Of a DNA stretch of 64,000 bases, positions 11,113 through 22,163 are shown piece after piece. Under the pieces are notes generated by a model. It was given only the letters and a program-made list of their open reading frames with translations, was not told where the DNA came from and did not search any database. This DNA is from Tiliqua scincoides. Taxonomy: Eukaryota; Chordata; Lepidosauria; Squamata; Scincidae. The position numbers and the translations under genes are program-made. How positions within the stretch are numbered: position 1 is the first letter of the stretch; each line of letters starts with the position of its first letter. The stretch is taken from contig NC_089825.1 in the NCBI RefSeq assembly GCF_035046505.1, positions 3,339,563 through 3,403,562 of the forward strand, given 5' to 3'.

Positions 11113-11134
11113 GGAGGACTGACGTCAGTCCTCC
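11113..11134. promoter_or_regulatory. 22-bp perfect palindrome centred on a CRE (TGACGTCA)
   Basis: The full CREB/ATF site TGACGTCA is at 11120-11127, and the palindrome extends seven more bases on each side (GGAGGAC... and ...GTCCTCC). The site sits about 200 bp upstream of the CCM2 ATG and upstream of the plus-strand lncRNA exons, a suitable place to serve both directions. Confidence 0.75.
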
Positions 11135-11222
11135 TGCGGGGCGGGAATAAAGAGGAAGGGAAAGAGCGGCTGCCGCCAGCAAGGCCTAGCGAGAGAGAGA
11201 AGACAAGCACCACCGCGCAAGT

Positions 11223-11330
11223 CCAGGGAGCCTGCGGAGCGGTAGTGAAACTTGTGAGGTGCCACTGCACACGCCCAGGGAGCTACCGAGCGGAAGTGAG
11301 GCTTGTCAGGCTAGGGAGCTTCGCTGAGGC
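11223..11330 (+). repeat. Two-copy degenerate tandem repeat in the promoter, period 52
   Basis: The string CCAGGGAGC starts at 11223 and again at 11275. Each copy continues into an AGCGGNAGTGA(A/G) block and a CTTGT(G/C)AGG block. The second copy contains an ETS-like CGGAAGTG where the first has CGGTAGTG. Confidence 0.55.
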
Positions 11331-11717
11331 CGGGCAGCGCCGCGGAGCTTCCCCCCCGCCCCTTAGACCAGTTCGCGCGTACTCGGAGTTTCACGTGCCC
11401 GCGCGTGGGAGGCTCCACCCCCTAGGAGCCCTTCCCTCAAGAGCCCTCCCAGACTGCCTGCTGTTGCGACATGTCGCCGCAAGAGGGTGGGGGAGGCGCG
11501 GCCTAGCCTGAGGGGCGCTTAGGAGGGAGTCTGCGAGGAGCCGCGCGGTGGGAGCCAGGTAGGATCCGTCGCCATCCGGGGCCGTGGAGCCTCTTGGTGG
11601 ACCGGTGGAGCCCGGTCCCGAGTGTGCGGCCCTGGGGGAAATTTTGTGGCTGGGTATTGGTCTGGGTCTCCTCGCTGGAGCGGCCCTCGTGGGCAGCGTG
11701 GCGGCCAGTGGTGTGCG

Positions 11718-11985
11718 GGGATGGGGAGGAAGGTGAGGCAGAGCCTCTTCGCCGGGGGCCTTCGGAAAGCGCCGCCACTGCCGTGAGAGATGAGGCAGGT
11801 CTGAGGTGAGGCCTTGTGAGGTGAGGCAGGGGGAGGCCGAGTCTTCCCACCGAGTCTGGCATCAGCCTCGTGGGAGGTGAGGCAGTGCCTCCCCAGCAGA
11901 GTCCTTTGAAAAGTCACCCCCATGGGAGGTGAGGCAGAGCCTCCTCGCGGGAGTCCTTCGAAAAGTGCCGTCGCCCCCACAGGAG
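11718..11985 (+). repeat. Tandem GTGAGGCAG.GCCTC repeat copies downstream of the island
   Basis: Three related modules occur at about 11718-11785, 11869-11922 and 11923-11985. Each has GGAGGTGAGGCAG, then GCCTC, then GAGTCCTTYGAAAAG, then GCCGYC or similar. They lie in the presumed first intron of the lncRNA. An inverted relative is at 10465-10552. Confidence 0.5.
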
Positions 11986-12285
11986 GTGCTCAAGCACACT
12001 CAACCCATGCGCATTTGCGCATCGCGGCCAGGGACACTGACGGCCCTTGAACCTGTGGCTTGCTTTGCATCCCCCAGTGAGCCTTGCGCTCCTGTTGAGG
12101 GACTAAAGCTCCGGAGTAGAACACCTGCTCCATGTGCAGCTCTTGGGTTCAGGTCTTGGCAGGTTTTTGGGGAAGGCTGGGAAGAGTCCCTCTTGGGGAG
12201 CTGCTGCCAGGGGCTGCCTAGGCTCCTGAGCTGGGTGGCCTGGCCCAGTAAAAAGCAGCTTCATGTGTTTTCTTTCTTTCTGCAG

Positions 12286-12337
12286 GGATGATTTTCTGCC
12301 TGCAGGGTCTGGAGGTGCCACTGCTGCGTCCAGCAAG
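12286..12337 (+). ncRNA. lncRNA internal exon a
   Basis: The exon is preceded by the polypyrimidine tract TTTTCTTTCTTTCTGCAG and followed by GTAACG. It is 52 bp with no coding similarity I recognise. Confidence 0.5.
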
Positions 12338-12366
12338 GTAACGCGCCCGGAGTTCGGGCTGTCTGG

Positions 12367-12513
12367 GACCAGAAGGGCCAAGGCACATTCCAGTTTGCAT
12401 GTTACTACTTGGAATTGGGGCGGGAAGTTCTGGGTCTCAAAAGATTTGTATAAAGAACAGTTGGGGGGGATCAGGAAGCACCTGGTGCCAGCTGTGGGAT
12501 TAGCTGGACAAGG
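12367..12513 (+). ncRNA. Candidate intronic H/ACA snoRNA (SNORA9-like position)
   Basis: This lies in the 223-bp intron between two lncRNA exons. The 5' hairpin has a basal stem of 12367-12374 with 12428-12436 (GACCAGAA / TTCTGGGTC, one bulge). Its upper stem pairs ATTCCA (12387-12392) with TGGAAT (12410-12415), with an unpaired pocket on both sides. AAAAGA (12439-12444) fits the H box ANANNA. A second hairpin pairs ACAGTTGG with CCAGCTGT (12457-12495). ACA at 12508-12510 is three bases before a 3' end at 12513. Against it: the pocket loops (12 nt each) are larger than usual, and the second stem ends about 12 nt before the ACA. Confidence 0.4.
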
Positions 12514-12560
12514 CAGCAACTGCCTTGCTTTCCAGTGAGTGACCTTTTTCTCTCATTCAG

Positions 12561-12732
12561 GTGAAAGCATGAGGTCAACATGTTTGATCCAGCAGAACAA
12601 AATGAGGGGGAAAAGGGTCCTGTGCTTGGGAGTCTGGGCTGGCCGGCTTCTGTGAGGAATTCCACTCTGTTGAGCTGATTTGCTGCAGGATCCTTTCTGA
12701 GTGGTTGGCTCTGTATTGCTTTCTCGTGCAAG
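12561..12732 (+). ncRNA. lncRNA internal exon b
   Basis: The exon is preceded by CTTTTTCTCTCATTCAG and followed by GTGAGT. At 172 bp it has no conserved frame. Its downstream partner exon was not identified. Confidence 0.5.
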
Positions 12733-14009
12733 GTGAGTATTTACCCTCCTGGTTTTAATTCCCAGCTGAGCCCTCACTGCTGGGGGGGGCAGGACTGGCC
12801 TGCTTGCTGATGTTTCAACCCTGTAATGTCAGCTGTTTAAGGCAATGTATTCACGCAATCTTTAAAATGTGCAAATTTAAACACTGTACCTGTATCAGAG
12901 ATTAGCGTGTATTTTAGGTATGTTTTTGTATTGGCACAGGGAGAACTTTGCACATTGAGTGAATTTGGTTTCATTTGGCTTACACATTCTCTATTTGCCT
13001 GCTTCATTTGTGCTAAGGAGGGTGGCAGGGGAATAGCATGATAGCAGGAGGCGTTAGTGGAGATGAGGGGCTATGACTCTGACAGAGCACATTAATGGTC
13101 CAGTTCAGTCCCCAGTTAACCCCCAGTTGAGGTAGCAGGAGCTGGGAAAAACTTTGGCTAAAGGTCTTGGGGAGCACCTGCCAATCAGACTAGATAACTG
13201 GATAAGATACACTGAGGCAGTGACATCAGCCCTGTCCATTCATGGACTGGGGACCATCAGAAAATTCCATGTTATTGTGCAGATTTTATCCCTTGAAGCT
13301 CAGAGAAATATTTTCTCTTCTCTGCAACCCAGCAAGGACTGGAACTGGCTGTCTTCTAACAAGTGATGGCTGAGATTCTGTGCATAGAAGAATACCTGTG
13401 CTGGCAGCTGCTCTCTCTCACCTAATGTTCTTAGAGGATTTGACTTTCTGGCCTCCTTCCTCGCAAGCCTTCCAGCATGACTGGGTCTTGTCCGTGACCC
13501 TGATCATTCCTGTAGTGCTTGCAAGAGTAAATGTGAGATGGTTTGAGGCCTCGCTCTGCTCCAACTTCAGAGCGAGGTTATAGAAATCTCAGACAAGCTC
13601 TGTCAAGGAGAACCTGGATGGGAGGAGCTCCAAGGTGGTATGATAATGAGACTCATTTTGCTGTGACTTGGATTGGTGCAAAACGTGTACAATTTGATGC
13701 AAGGTTTGGGAAGCCGCCTCTTGAGTAGGGAGCCTCCTGGGTGTAGGAGTTGCATTTCTCATGGAAGCTGAAATGAGGAGTTGGAAAAACATTCAGTATG
13801 TAGTCCAGAATAGGGTAATTCAGTGCTAGATATCATTCTGCAAATTCTGTTTCTACAACAACCCAGGGAGGCCTCCACCCTGTTACTAGGCCTTATTATG
13901 GTGGCATAGAGAAACTTGCAAATGCACAGTGATGTCTTCCAGACCAGAGGAAAGGCTGAGTAGGATTTCCTGAAGGCTGAGTGAGGTGTGTACCTGCTGA
14001 TCCTTTTTT
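12733..14009. other. Intergenic stretch, nothing recognised
   Basis: This is unique-looking DNA after the last visible lncRNA exon. No exon pair with a conserved frame and no repeat family was recognised. Remaining exons of the lncRNA may lie here. Confidence 0.4.
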
Positions 14010-16700
14010 ATTTAGTAGCAGTAACTTTATTGTCATTGTGCTACAGCACAAGGAAATTTATGCACCTTTGAGATACAAGCATAAATATATACTCGTACAA
14101 TTCCAACAATCACTCTCTACACGCTCACCCACACATTCTATACACGTGCATCATAATATAAAAACAGTATAACAGACCATAATGCCCAGGAGCATGGTAA
14201 TAACTATATTGCTTTATTCAATGTAATTATGGCTGTGGGATAAAAACTGTTCAGGAGTCATGTGGTACTGCTCTAATAGTTCTGTATAGTTTACCCGAAG
14301 GCAACAGTTCAAAGAACTTATGAGCCGGATGGAAGGGGTCTCTCAGAATACTATGTGACTTCTGCAGACAGTGAGATGTATAGATGTCCTCCAAAGCTGG
14401 TAGATGAAGGTTGATGGTGTGCTGCGCGATCTTAATAATTCTCTGCAGAGCTTTTTTGGCCCCTGCAGAGCAATTTCCGAACCACACCAAGATATCATAG
14501 GTTAGGACACTCTCAATGGTGCAATGATAGTAAGACACAAGCAGCTGCTGTGACAGATTTAACCTCCCAAGCTTCCTCAGAAAATATAACCGCTTTTGTG
14601 CCTTTTAAATCAACTTGCTGGTGTTAATAGTCTATGAGAGGTCCTCTGTGATGTAAATAACTAGGAATTTGAAACTAGCAACCCTCTCCACCTCCTAACC
14701 ATTTATGTATAATGGTGTGTGTACATCTGTCTTTTTCTGGAAGTCAATTATAAGTTCTTTAGTGTTTTTGATGTTAAGTGAGAGATTATTTTCTTTGCAC
14801 CACAATAACAGCTCCTGTACCTCCATCCTATAAGCAGACTCATCATTCCCGCTAACAAGCCCCACCACTGTAGTATCGTCTGCAGATTTTATAAGAACAA
14901 AAGAACAGCCCCACTGGATCAGGCCATAGGCCCATCTAGTCCAGCTTCCTGTATCTCACAATGGCCCACCAAATGCCCCAGGGAGCACACCAGATAACAA
15001 GAGACCTGCATCCTGGTGCCCTCCCTTGCATCTGACACAGCCCATTCCTAAAATGAGGAGGTTGCACATACACATCATGGCTTGTAACCCATAATGGATT
15101 TTTTCTCCAGAAACTTGTCCAATCCCTTTTTAAAGGCATCCAGGCCAGATGCCGTCACCACATCCTGCGGCAAGGAGTTCCACAGACCGACCAGACGCTG
15201 AGTAAAGAAATATTTTCTTTTGTCTTAACTCTCCCAACACTCAATTTTAGTGAATGTCCCCTGATTCTGGTGTTATGTGAGAGCGTAGAGAGCATCTCTC
15301 TATCTACTTTATCCTTCCCATGCATAATTTTGTATGTCTCAATCATGTTCCCCCTCAGGTGTCTCTCTTCTAGACTGAAGAGGCCCAAACGCTGTAGCCT
15401 TTCCTCATAAGGAAGGTGCCCCAGCATTTATAATTTCATTGGTGTTATGTGATGGGGTACAAACATGTGTATACAGGGAATAGAGGAAGGGGCTCAGCAC
15501 ACAGGCTTGCGGAGCTCCTGTATTTAATATCAGAGTAGAAGAATGATAAGAGCCCATCCTAATTGACTGTGGCCTATTTGTCAAAAAGTCCTTTATCCAC
15601 AGACAAACGTCTTGCTGTCTGCCCAAACTAGTCATTTTAAAAAACAGCCTGCTTGGTAGAATGGTGTTAAAAGCAGAACTGTAATCCACAAATAACAGCA
15701 GTATGTATGTATCCCGTTGTTCCAAATGATGCAGGACTGTATGTAAAGCAATAGAGATGGCATCATCAGTCCTATTACTCCTGTATGCAAATTGACAAGG
15801 ATCCAAGGTGGGTAGAAGACCAGACTTAATATGTTTCAACACCAAGCTCTCAAAACACTTCATAATTACCGAAGTTAGAGCTACAGGTCGATAATCATTG
15901 AGAGAAGCAACTACTACTTGCTTAGGAAATGGCACTATAATAGATGTCTTCAAACAAGTAGGAACAGAGCATTGTGACAGAGATAAATTGAAAATATTTG
16001 TAAAAACTTCAGTCAGCTCTGCAGCGCAGTCTTAGACGACCCGTCCCGGAATTCCATCTGGGCCAGCAGCTTTGCGGACGTTAATATTCTGTAAAACCCG
16101 TCTCACATTATCAGGCTGCAGGACAAGTAACTGACCATCAGTGGCTGCAGCTGGAATGTTGATGGCTGCTATCTCCTCAAACCAGCCAAAAAACCGATTA
16201 AGCTGCTCTGCCATGGAATCACTACTGCTGGGCAGACTATTTTTATAATTCTGCCCAGTAAGTTGTCGCAGGCCCTGCCCGGCGGGTGTCCAAACTTTCA
16301 AAATGCTGCTCAATCCTCCGCCTGTACATGGCCTTTGCATCCCTGATGCCTTTTTTTAAGTTCCCTCTGGCCTCACTGTACTGTAGTGTGTTTCCAGAAT
16401 GGAAAGCAGCATTCCGGGCTCTTAGCAAAAGGTGCACATCTCTGGTGACCCAGGGCTTATTATTAGGAAACACCCGTATTTGTCTGGTGGTAGTGACAGT
16501 GTCCTTGCAGCTTTTGATATAGTACAGTACAGTTGAGGTATAGATGTCGATACTGTTCTCTGCAAATAATGTCCAATCAGTACGTCTGAAGCAATCCCGA
16601 AGTTGCTCCGATGCATCTTCTGACCACTGTTGTATTTCTCTGACAACGGGCCTAATTCTATTGACAAGAGGTCTGTATGAGGTCCGTACTTGCTGGGTAA
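14010..16700 (-). mobile_element. L2-clade LINE, degraded, split by a CR1
   Basis: Minus-strand pieces encode [49 protein letters not shown] and, further on, ALQRIIKIAQHTI with FELLPSGKLYRTI. This is the fish/reptile L2 (Maui-like) pattern. The 3' end near 14016 (ACTTTATTGTCATTGTGC on the plus strand) matches the usual L2 3' region. The active-site block reads SADDTTVVG instead of YADD or FADD, and the frame is broken in several places. The region 16243-16473 encodes the linker upstream of the RT (KPWVTRDVHLLLRARNAAF). Confidence 0.8.
14893..15424 (-). mobile_element. CR1 3' end inserted in the L2 LINE
   Basis: The minus-strand tail begins AAGAACAAAAGAACAGCCCC at its 3' end and encodes [20 protein letters not shown] and MHGKDKVDREMLSTLSHNTR. 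L2 sequence resumes on both sides. A short TTTATA shared at both edges may be the target duplication. Confidence 0.85.
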
Positions 16701-16724
16701 AATGTGCAAATCAGCTAACAGCAC

Positions 16725-16810
16725 AATCCTATGCATGCCTACTCAGAAGTAAGTCCTATTGTGTTCAGGGGAACTTATTCCCAGGAAAGCGGGTATAGGA
16801 TTGTAGCATA
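16725..16810. mobile_element. Short palindromic MITE, copy 1
   Basis: The element runs from GCACAATCCTATGCATG through CTCAGAAGTAAGTCCTATTG to GGTATAGGATTGTAGC. The ends are imperfect inverted repeats (AATCCTAT and ATAGGATT). Other copies are at 23765-23855 and 35236-35325. Confidence 0.6.
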
Positions 16811-17204
16811 TGATTCTTATTCATATCATCTGTGTATCTGTCTTCTCATTCTCTAAAGCACTAAGTCTCTGTCCTGAGGGGCTTACAGTTCATAATAGAA
16901 TTGAAGGGAGATAACTGAATGAGGGAGGGTGAAGTCAGGAATAAACAAAAATAGTACAATTATTTCAGAGCTATATCTTTGGGCCAAAGACTTCAGGCAA
17001 ATTTACAGAACTTCTACAGGTCTGAGATTTTAGTCTCCCTCATTGCAGGATTTTTGGTGTGTAGTATGTAGTATATGCTAACTTGTTCTGACCTTGCTAG
17101 GTTTGCCTTTTTTTTAACAATCAGTTAAAAAACAAATATAGAGAGAGAACATTGGAGCAGATTAAAACATGTCATAGCAGCAAAATAAAACCTAAAATCA
17201 CGGA

Positions 17205-17480
17205 CTGAAGGAAGGGTTTGTCAGGAAAGTCATCCCTTATGCCAGGTGGAATAGATGCATTTTTTAACTCTGTCAGAGCTCATATAGAGAAAGGACTTTC
17301 CTTAGGTCTTCAAGAAGTCTGTTCCATGGATGTGGTGCCACAACAGAGAATACCCTGCCAGAGAAGGGAATAGCCAGGAATATGCAGGAGAGTATATGTT
17401 CCTTAAGGTATCCTGGTCCCATGCTATGTAGGCTTTAGAGGTAGCACCTTGAACTGGGCTTGGAACTGAATGGACAGGCA
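17205..17480 (-). mobile_element. Old L2-like LINE 3' fragment
   Basis: It shares the order of blocks of the better copy at 40030-40505: TTCCATGGATGTGGTGCCAC, then AGAATACCCTGCCAGAG, then GTAGCACCTTGAACTGGGC. It is more diverged. Confidence 0.5.
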
Positions 17481-18349
17481 GTGTGGCTGTCAGAGCAACG
17501 GCATGGAAGAATCGAATGGCCAACCCCAGTGACAGCACAGGCTGCCACATTCTGCTCTGAGTGCAACTTCCAGACAGTCTTCAATGGCAGCTCCATATTT
17601 ATAGTAGACAAGATGTCACTACTAGGACAAGGGCCTACTGTAGCCTGAAATTATTTAAAGCCCGCAGAGCATTTTTTCTGTTCATGTTTTTGCTTTACAT
17701 CCAGTTGCTTTGTAAACTTCTTTGAGAAAACTGTTGAAAAGTGAAACATGAAAATTCCCCGTAAATAAATTGCCTGGCATAAGAGTAATCTTAGCCTGCA
17801 GGTTGTTTTCTTGATCTACAGTCCTGTGCACAGTTATTGAGTTGAGGTGTGAACAGAGTCAGACTTGCTTCCACATTAAACATGATAGGCTCAGGCCAGG
17901 TGTTGCACTTAATACAGTTTCAGGCTGGTGAGGGGGAAGAGGCTCTGGGGAGCAGTGCTTGGAATCTCCTGGGCTTGGAATATTTTCTGGGGTCTCTTTA
18001 AAGTAATTGTCCTCCAATTTCTTTCTAGATCACAAGAGGAGGAGGAGGCTGCCTGCCTACTTGCTTTGTGTTCAGCAGTTGCCACTGTGGCACCTCAGGC
18101 CACAGTCAGATTTTGTGTTTAATAGGCTGTGATGCTCCGACATCTGCCTGCGTCCGTGGACCAGTCCTCTTTCATTCTTAGTCACCAGCTGAGTAATTCT
18201 GAAACTACCTGAAGGAAGAAATATCTGTTCAGTACCCAAGTACTTTTAAAATAAATGTGCAAGAGAGGGTGTCCGAGTGTCGTCTTCATCGCCGGGGGTG
18301 GAGTGGGAGGGATTTCTCTCATTTTCCACCCTTAAGCAAACATGATCTT

Positions 18350-18990
18350 AAGAACATAAGAACAGCCCCACTGGATCAGGCCATAGGCCCATCTAGTCCA
18401 GCTTCCTGTATCTCACAGCGGCCCACCAAATGCCCCAGGGAGCACACCAGATAACAAGAGACCTCATCCTGGTGCTCTCCCCTACATCTGGCATTCTGAC
18501 TTAACCCATTCCTAAAATCAGGAGGTTGCGCATACACATCATGGCTTGTACCCCATAATGGATTTTTCCTCCAGAAACTCATCCAATCCCCTTTTAAAGG
18601 CGTCTAGGCTAGACGCCAGCACCACATCCTGTGGCAAGGAGTTCCACAGACCGACCATGCGCTGAGTAAAGAAATATTTTCTTTTGTCTGTCCTAACCCG
18701 ACCAACACTCAATTTTAGTGGATGTCCCCTGGTTCTGGTATTATGTGAGAGTGTAAAGAGCATCTCCCTATCCACTCTGTCCATCCCCTGCATAATTTTG
18801 TATGTCTCAATCATGTCCCCCCTCAAGCGTCTCTTTTCTAGGCTGAAGAGGCCCAAATGCCGTAGCCTTTCCTCATAAGGAAGGTGCCCCAGCCCCATAA
18901 TCATCTTAGTTGCTCTCTTTTGCACCTGTTCCATTTCCACTATGTCTTTTTTGAGATGCGGCGACCAGAACTGGACACAATACTCCAGTT
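18350..18990 (-). mobile_element. CR1 LINE 3' fragment
   Basis: On the minus strand it encodes LEYCVQFWSPHLKKDIVEME and ends [16 protein letters not shown], followed by the CR1 tail and AAGAACATAAG at the plus-strand left end. It is very close to the 7350-9668 copy. Confidence 0.9.
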
Positions 18991-19607
18991 TTATCAGTGC
19001 TTGGGAAAGAACCAAAGCACAGCACTTTGCCTCTGGTTTTGAGGGGCCCTGGGCAAGGGAAGGCAAGCAAGCCCCACATCCGAGTTGATCTTGGGTGGAG
19101 TAAATGAGGGTTTGCTCGCCTCCTTTCCATTTTCAGAGAATGATACTCACTTTTAGCCATCTCTGTATATTTTCCTACTCAGACCCGCTGGCTGTGATTG
19201 CACTGCCTGTGAGCATCCCTGTGCCAGTGTATGTTCCCCAGCCTTATGTGATTGCTTGCCACTGTCTAACCATTCATTTGAGGAGGGGGCTGCCTTCCCT
19301 TTCTGCCCCTGCATGGCCCTCTTCAACTGAGTTTCAAAAAGAAGTGGGGAGCATGGCAGCCTAGAGTTTCCCCAGGGGATACCTGCTTCTGGCACGTTCA
19401 ACACTGGTTCACAGCAGATGATCCTTGTCCGTGAGCACATCTGGGCTGTACCACTTGAGTCTGGGTTTCTTTGATCCTTATTTGGCAAAAAGGACTTCAT
19501 TGGGTGAATCCTCCAGCATAAGATGGCTTTGGGAGGGACTTACATGATTGGGAGGTGCTCCTTGTGGGTGTTGTACTCACTCTCTCACATAGGGGAAGCT
19601 AAACAGA

Positions 19608-22163
19608 ACATAACATAAGAACAGCCCCACTGGATCAGGCCATAGGCCCATCTAGTCCAGCTTCCTGTATCTCACAGCGGCCCACCAAATGCCCCAGGGA
19701 GCACACCAGATAACGAGAGACCTCATCCTGGTGCCCTCCCTTGCATCTGGCATTCTGACATAACCCATTTCTAAAATCAGGAGGTTGCGCATACACATCA
19801 TGGCTTGTACCCCATAATGGATTTTTCCTTCAGAAACTTTGTCCAATCCCCTTTTAAAGGCGTCTAGGCTAGACGCCAGCACCACATCCTGTGGCAAGGA
19901 GTTTCACAGACCAACCACACGCTGAGTAAAGAAATATTTTCTTTTGTCTGTCCTAACCCGCCCAACACTCAATTTTAGTGGATGTCCCCTGGTTCTGGTA
20001 TTATGTGAGAGTGTAAAGAGCATCTCCCTATCCTCTCTGTCCATCCCCTGCATAATTTTGTATGTCTCAATCATGTCCCCCCTCAGGTGCCTCTTTTCTA
20101 GGCTGAAGAGGCCCAAACGCCGTAGCCTTTCCTCATAAGGAATGTGCCCCAGCCCCATAATCATCTTAGTCGCTCTCTTTTGCACCTTTTCCATTTCCAC
20201 TATGTCTTTTTTGAGATGTGGCGACCAGAACTGGACACAATACTCCAGGTGTGGCCTTACCATCGATTTGTACAACGGCATTATAATACTAGCCGTTTTG
20301 TTCTCAATACCCTTCCTAATGATCCCAAGCATAGAATTGGCCTTCTTCACTGCCGCCGCACATTGGGTCGACACTTTCATCGACCTGTCCACCACCACCC
20401 CAAGATCTCTCTCCTGATCTGTCACAGACAGCTCACCAAAGGCTCACCAAAGGCTACTGAAAAAACTCCACAGTCAGGGAATTAGAGGACAGGTCCTCTC
20501 GTGGATTGAGAACTGGTTGGAGGCCAGGAAGCAGAGAGTGGGTGTCAATGGGCAATTTTCACAATGGAGAGAGGTGAAAAGCGGTGTGCCCCAAGGATCT
20601 GTCCTGGGACCGGTGCTTTTCAACCTCTTCATAAATGACCTGGAGACAGGGTTGAGCAGTGAAGTGGCTAAGTTTGCAGACGACACCAAACTTTTCCGAG
20701 TGGTAAAGACCAGAAGTGATTGTGAGGAGCTCCAGAAGGATCTCTCCAGACTGGCAGAATGGGCAGCAAAATGGCAGATGCGCTTCAATGTCAGTAAGTG
20801 TAAAGTCATGCACATTGGGGCAAAAAATCAAAACTTTAGATATAGGCTGATGGGTTCTGAACTGTCTGTGACAGATCAGGAGAGAGATCTTGGGGTGGTG
20901 GTGGACAGGTCGATGAAAGTGTCGACCCAATGTGCGGTGGCAGTGAAGAAGGCCAATTCTATGCTTGGGATCATTAGGAAGGGTATTGAGAACAAAACGG
21001 TTAGTATTATAATGCCGTTGTACAAATCTATGGTAAGGCCACACCTGGAGTATTGTGTCCAGTTCTGGTCGCCGCATCTCAAAAAAGACATAGTGGAAAT
21101 GGAAAAGGTGCAAAAGAGAGCGACTAAAATGATTACGGGGCTGGGGCACCTTCCTTATGAGGAAAGGCTACGGCGTTTGGGCCTCTTCAGCCTAGAAAAG
21201 AGACGCTTGAGGGGGGACATGATTGAGACATACAAAATTATGCAGGGGATGGACAGAGTGGATAGGGAGATGCTCTTTACACTCTCACATAATACCAGAA
21301 CCAGGGGACATCCACTCAAATTGAGTGTTGGGCGGGTTAGGACAGACAAAAGAAAATATTTCTTTACTCAGCGCGTGGTCGGTCTGTGGAATTCCTTGCC
21401 ACAGGATGTGGTGCTGGCGTCTAGCCTAGAGGCCTTTAAAAGGGGATTGGATGAGTTTCTGGAGGAAAAATCCATTATGGGGTACAAGCCATGATGTGTA
21501 TGCGCAACCTCCTGATTTTAGGAATGGGTTAAGTCAGAATGCCAGATGTAGGGGAGAGCACCAGGATGAGGTCTCTTGTTATCTGGTGTGCTCCCTGGGG
21601 CATTTGGTGGGCCGCTGTGAGATACAGGAAGCTGGACTAGATGGGCCTATGGCCGGATCCAGTGGGGCTGTTCTTATGTTCTTATGTAACCCATCACCCT
21701 ATATCTAAAGTTTTGATTTTTTGCCCCAATGTGCATGACTTTACACTTACTGACATTGAAGCCATTTTGCTGCCCGTTCTGCCAGTCTGGAGAGATCCTT
21801 CTGGAGCTCCTCACAATCACTTCTGGTCTTCATCACTCAAAAAGTTTGGTGTCGTCTGCAAACTTAGCCACTTCACTGCTCAACCCTGTCTCCAGGTCAT
21901 TTATGAAGAGGTTGAAAAGTACCAGTCCCAGGACAGATCCTTGGGGCACACCGCTTTTCACCTCTCCATTGTGAAAATTGCCCATTGACACCCACTCTCT
22001 GCTTCCTGGCCTCCAACCAGTTCTCAATCCACGAGAGGACCTGTCCTCTAATTCCCTGACTGTGGAGTTTTTTCAGTAGCCTTTGGTGAGGGACCGTGTC
22101 AAACGCCTTCTGAAAGTCCAGATATATAATGTCCACGGGTTCTCCCACATCCACATGCCTGTT
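19608..22163 (-). mobile_element. CR1 LINE interrupted by a second CR1
   Basis: The minus-strand CR1 occupies 19608-20434 (3' half) and resumes at 21688-22163 (upstream part). The two pieces abut at the same point of the element, around ...MGSELSVTDQERD in the reference frame. The gap is filled by a plus-strand CR1, so this is one older copy split by a younger insertion, not a set of inverted fragments. Confidence 0.8.
20435..21687 (+). mobile_element. Young CR1 nested inside a CR1
   Basis: It starts at CCAAAGGCTACTGAAAAAAC and ends in TTCTTATGTTCTTATG. It carries 325 uninterrupted codons (20517-21494), including [15 protein letters not shown] and the C-terminus. I count four amino-acid differences from the 7354-9477 frame over this length. 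The 5' junction shows a short local duplication (GGCTCACCAAA twice). Confidence 0.88.

Larger units (their letters stand above)
10850..11600. promoter_or_regulatory. CpG-rich bidirectional promoter (CCM2 / SNHG15-like RNA)
   Basis: GC and CpG content rise sharply here compared with both flanks. The island covers CCM2 exon 1 (minus) and the presumed start of a plus-strand non-coding transcript. Visible sites include a full CRE inside a perfect palindrome (11113-11134), a YY1-type GCCGCCATCTTGG (11033-11045) and an ETS-like CGGAAGTG near 11291. No clear TATA box is placed for either direction, which is usual for CpG-island promoters. A pyrimidine run, CCCTTCCCTC at 11429-11438, resembles a 5'TOP start, as expected for a snoRNA host gene, but the start site is only a guess. 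Confidence 0.7.
11429..12732 (+). ncRNA. SNHG15: Spliced lncRNA at the SNHG15 position (partial model)
   Basis: Between the divergent CCM2 promoter and MYO1G, in the same orientation as MYO1G, the plus strand shows well-formed splice signals without a conserved reading frame. A possible exon 1 ends at 11558 (CAG|GTAGGA). An exon spans 12286-12337 (TTTCTGCAG before it, AAG|GTAACG after it). A further exon spans 12561-12732 (CTCATTCAG before it, AAG|GTGAGT after it). The short intron between the last two holds an H/ACA-like structure, the architecture of a snoRNA host gene. In human, SNHG15, host of SNORA9, lies between CCM2 and MYO1G, divergent from CCM2. Assignment rests on position and architecture, not on recognised RNA sequence. 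Later exons and the end were not found. Confidence 0.5.

Noticed and set aside
10645-11511. 288-codon plus-strand frame in the CpG island
   Set aside because: Stop codons are rare in such GC-rich DNA. The frame runs antisense through CCM2 exon 1 and the promoter, has low-complexity Arg/Pro/Ala composition and shows no family resemblance.
14251-16473. Host gene on the minus strand
   Set aside because: The peptides are L2-clade reverse-transcriptase blocks with broken frames and an L2 3' end.
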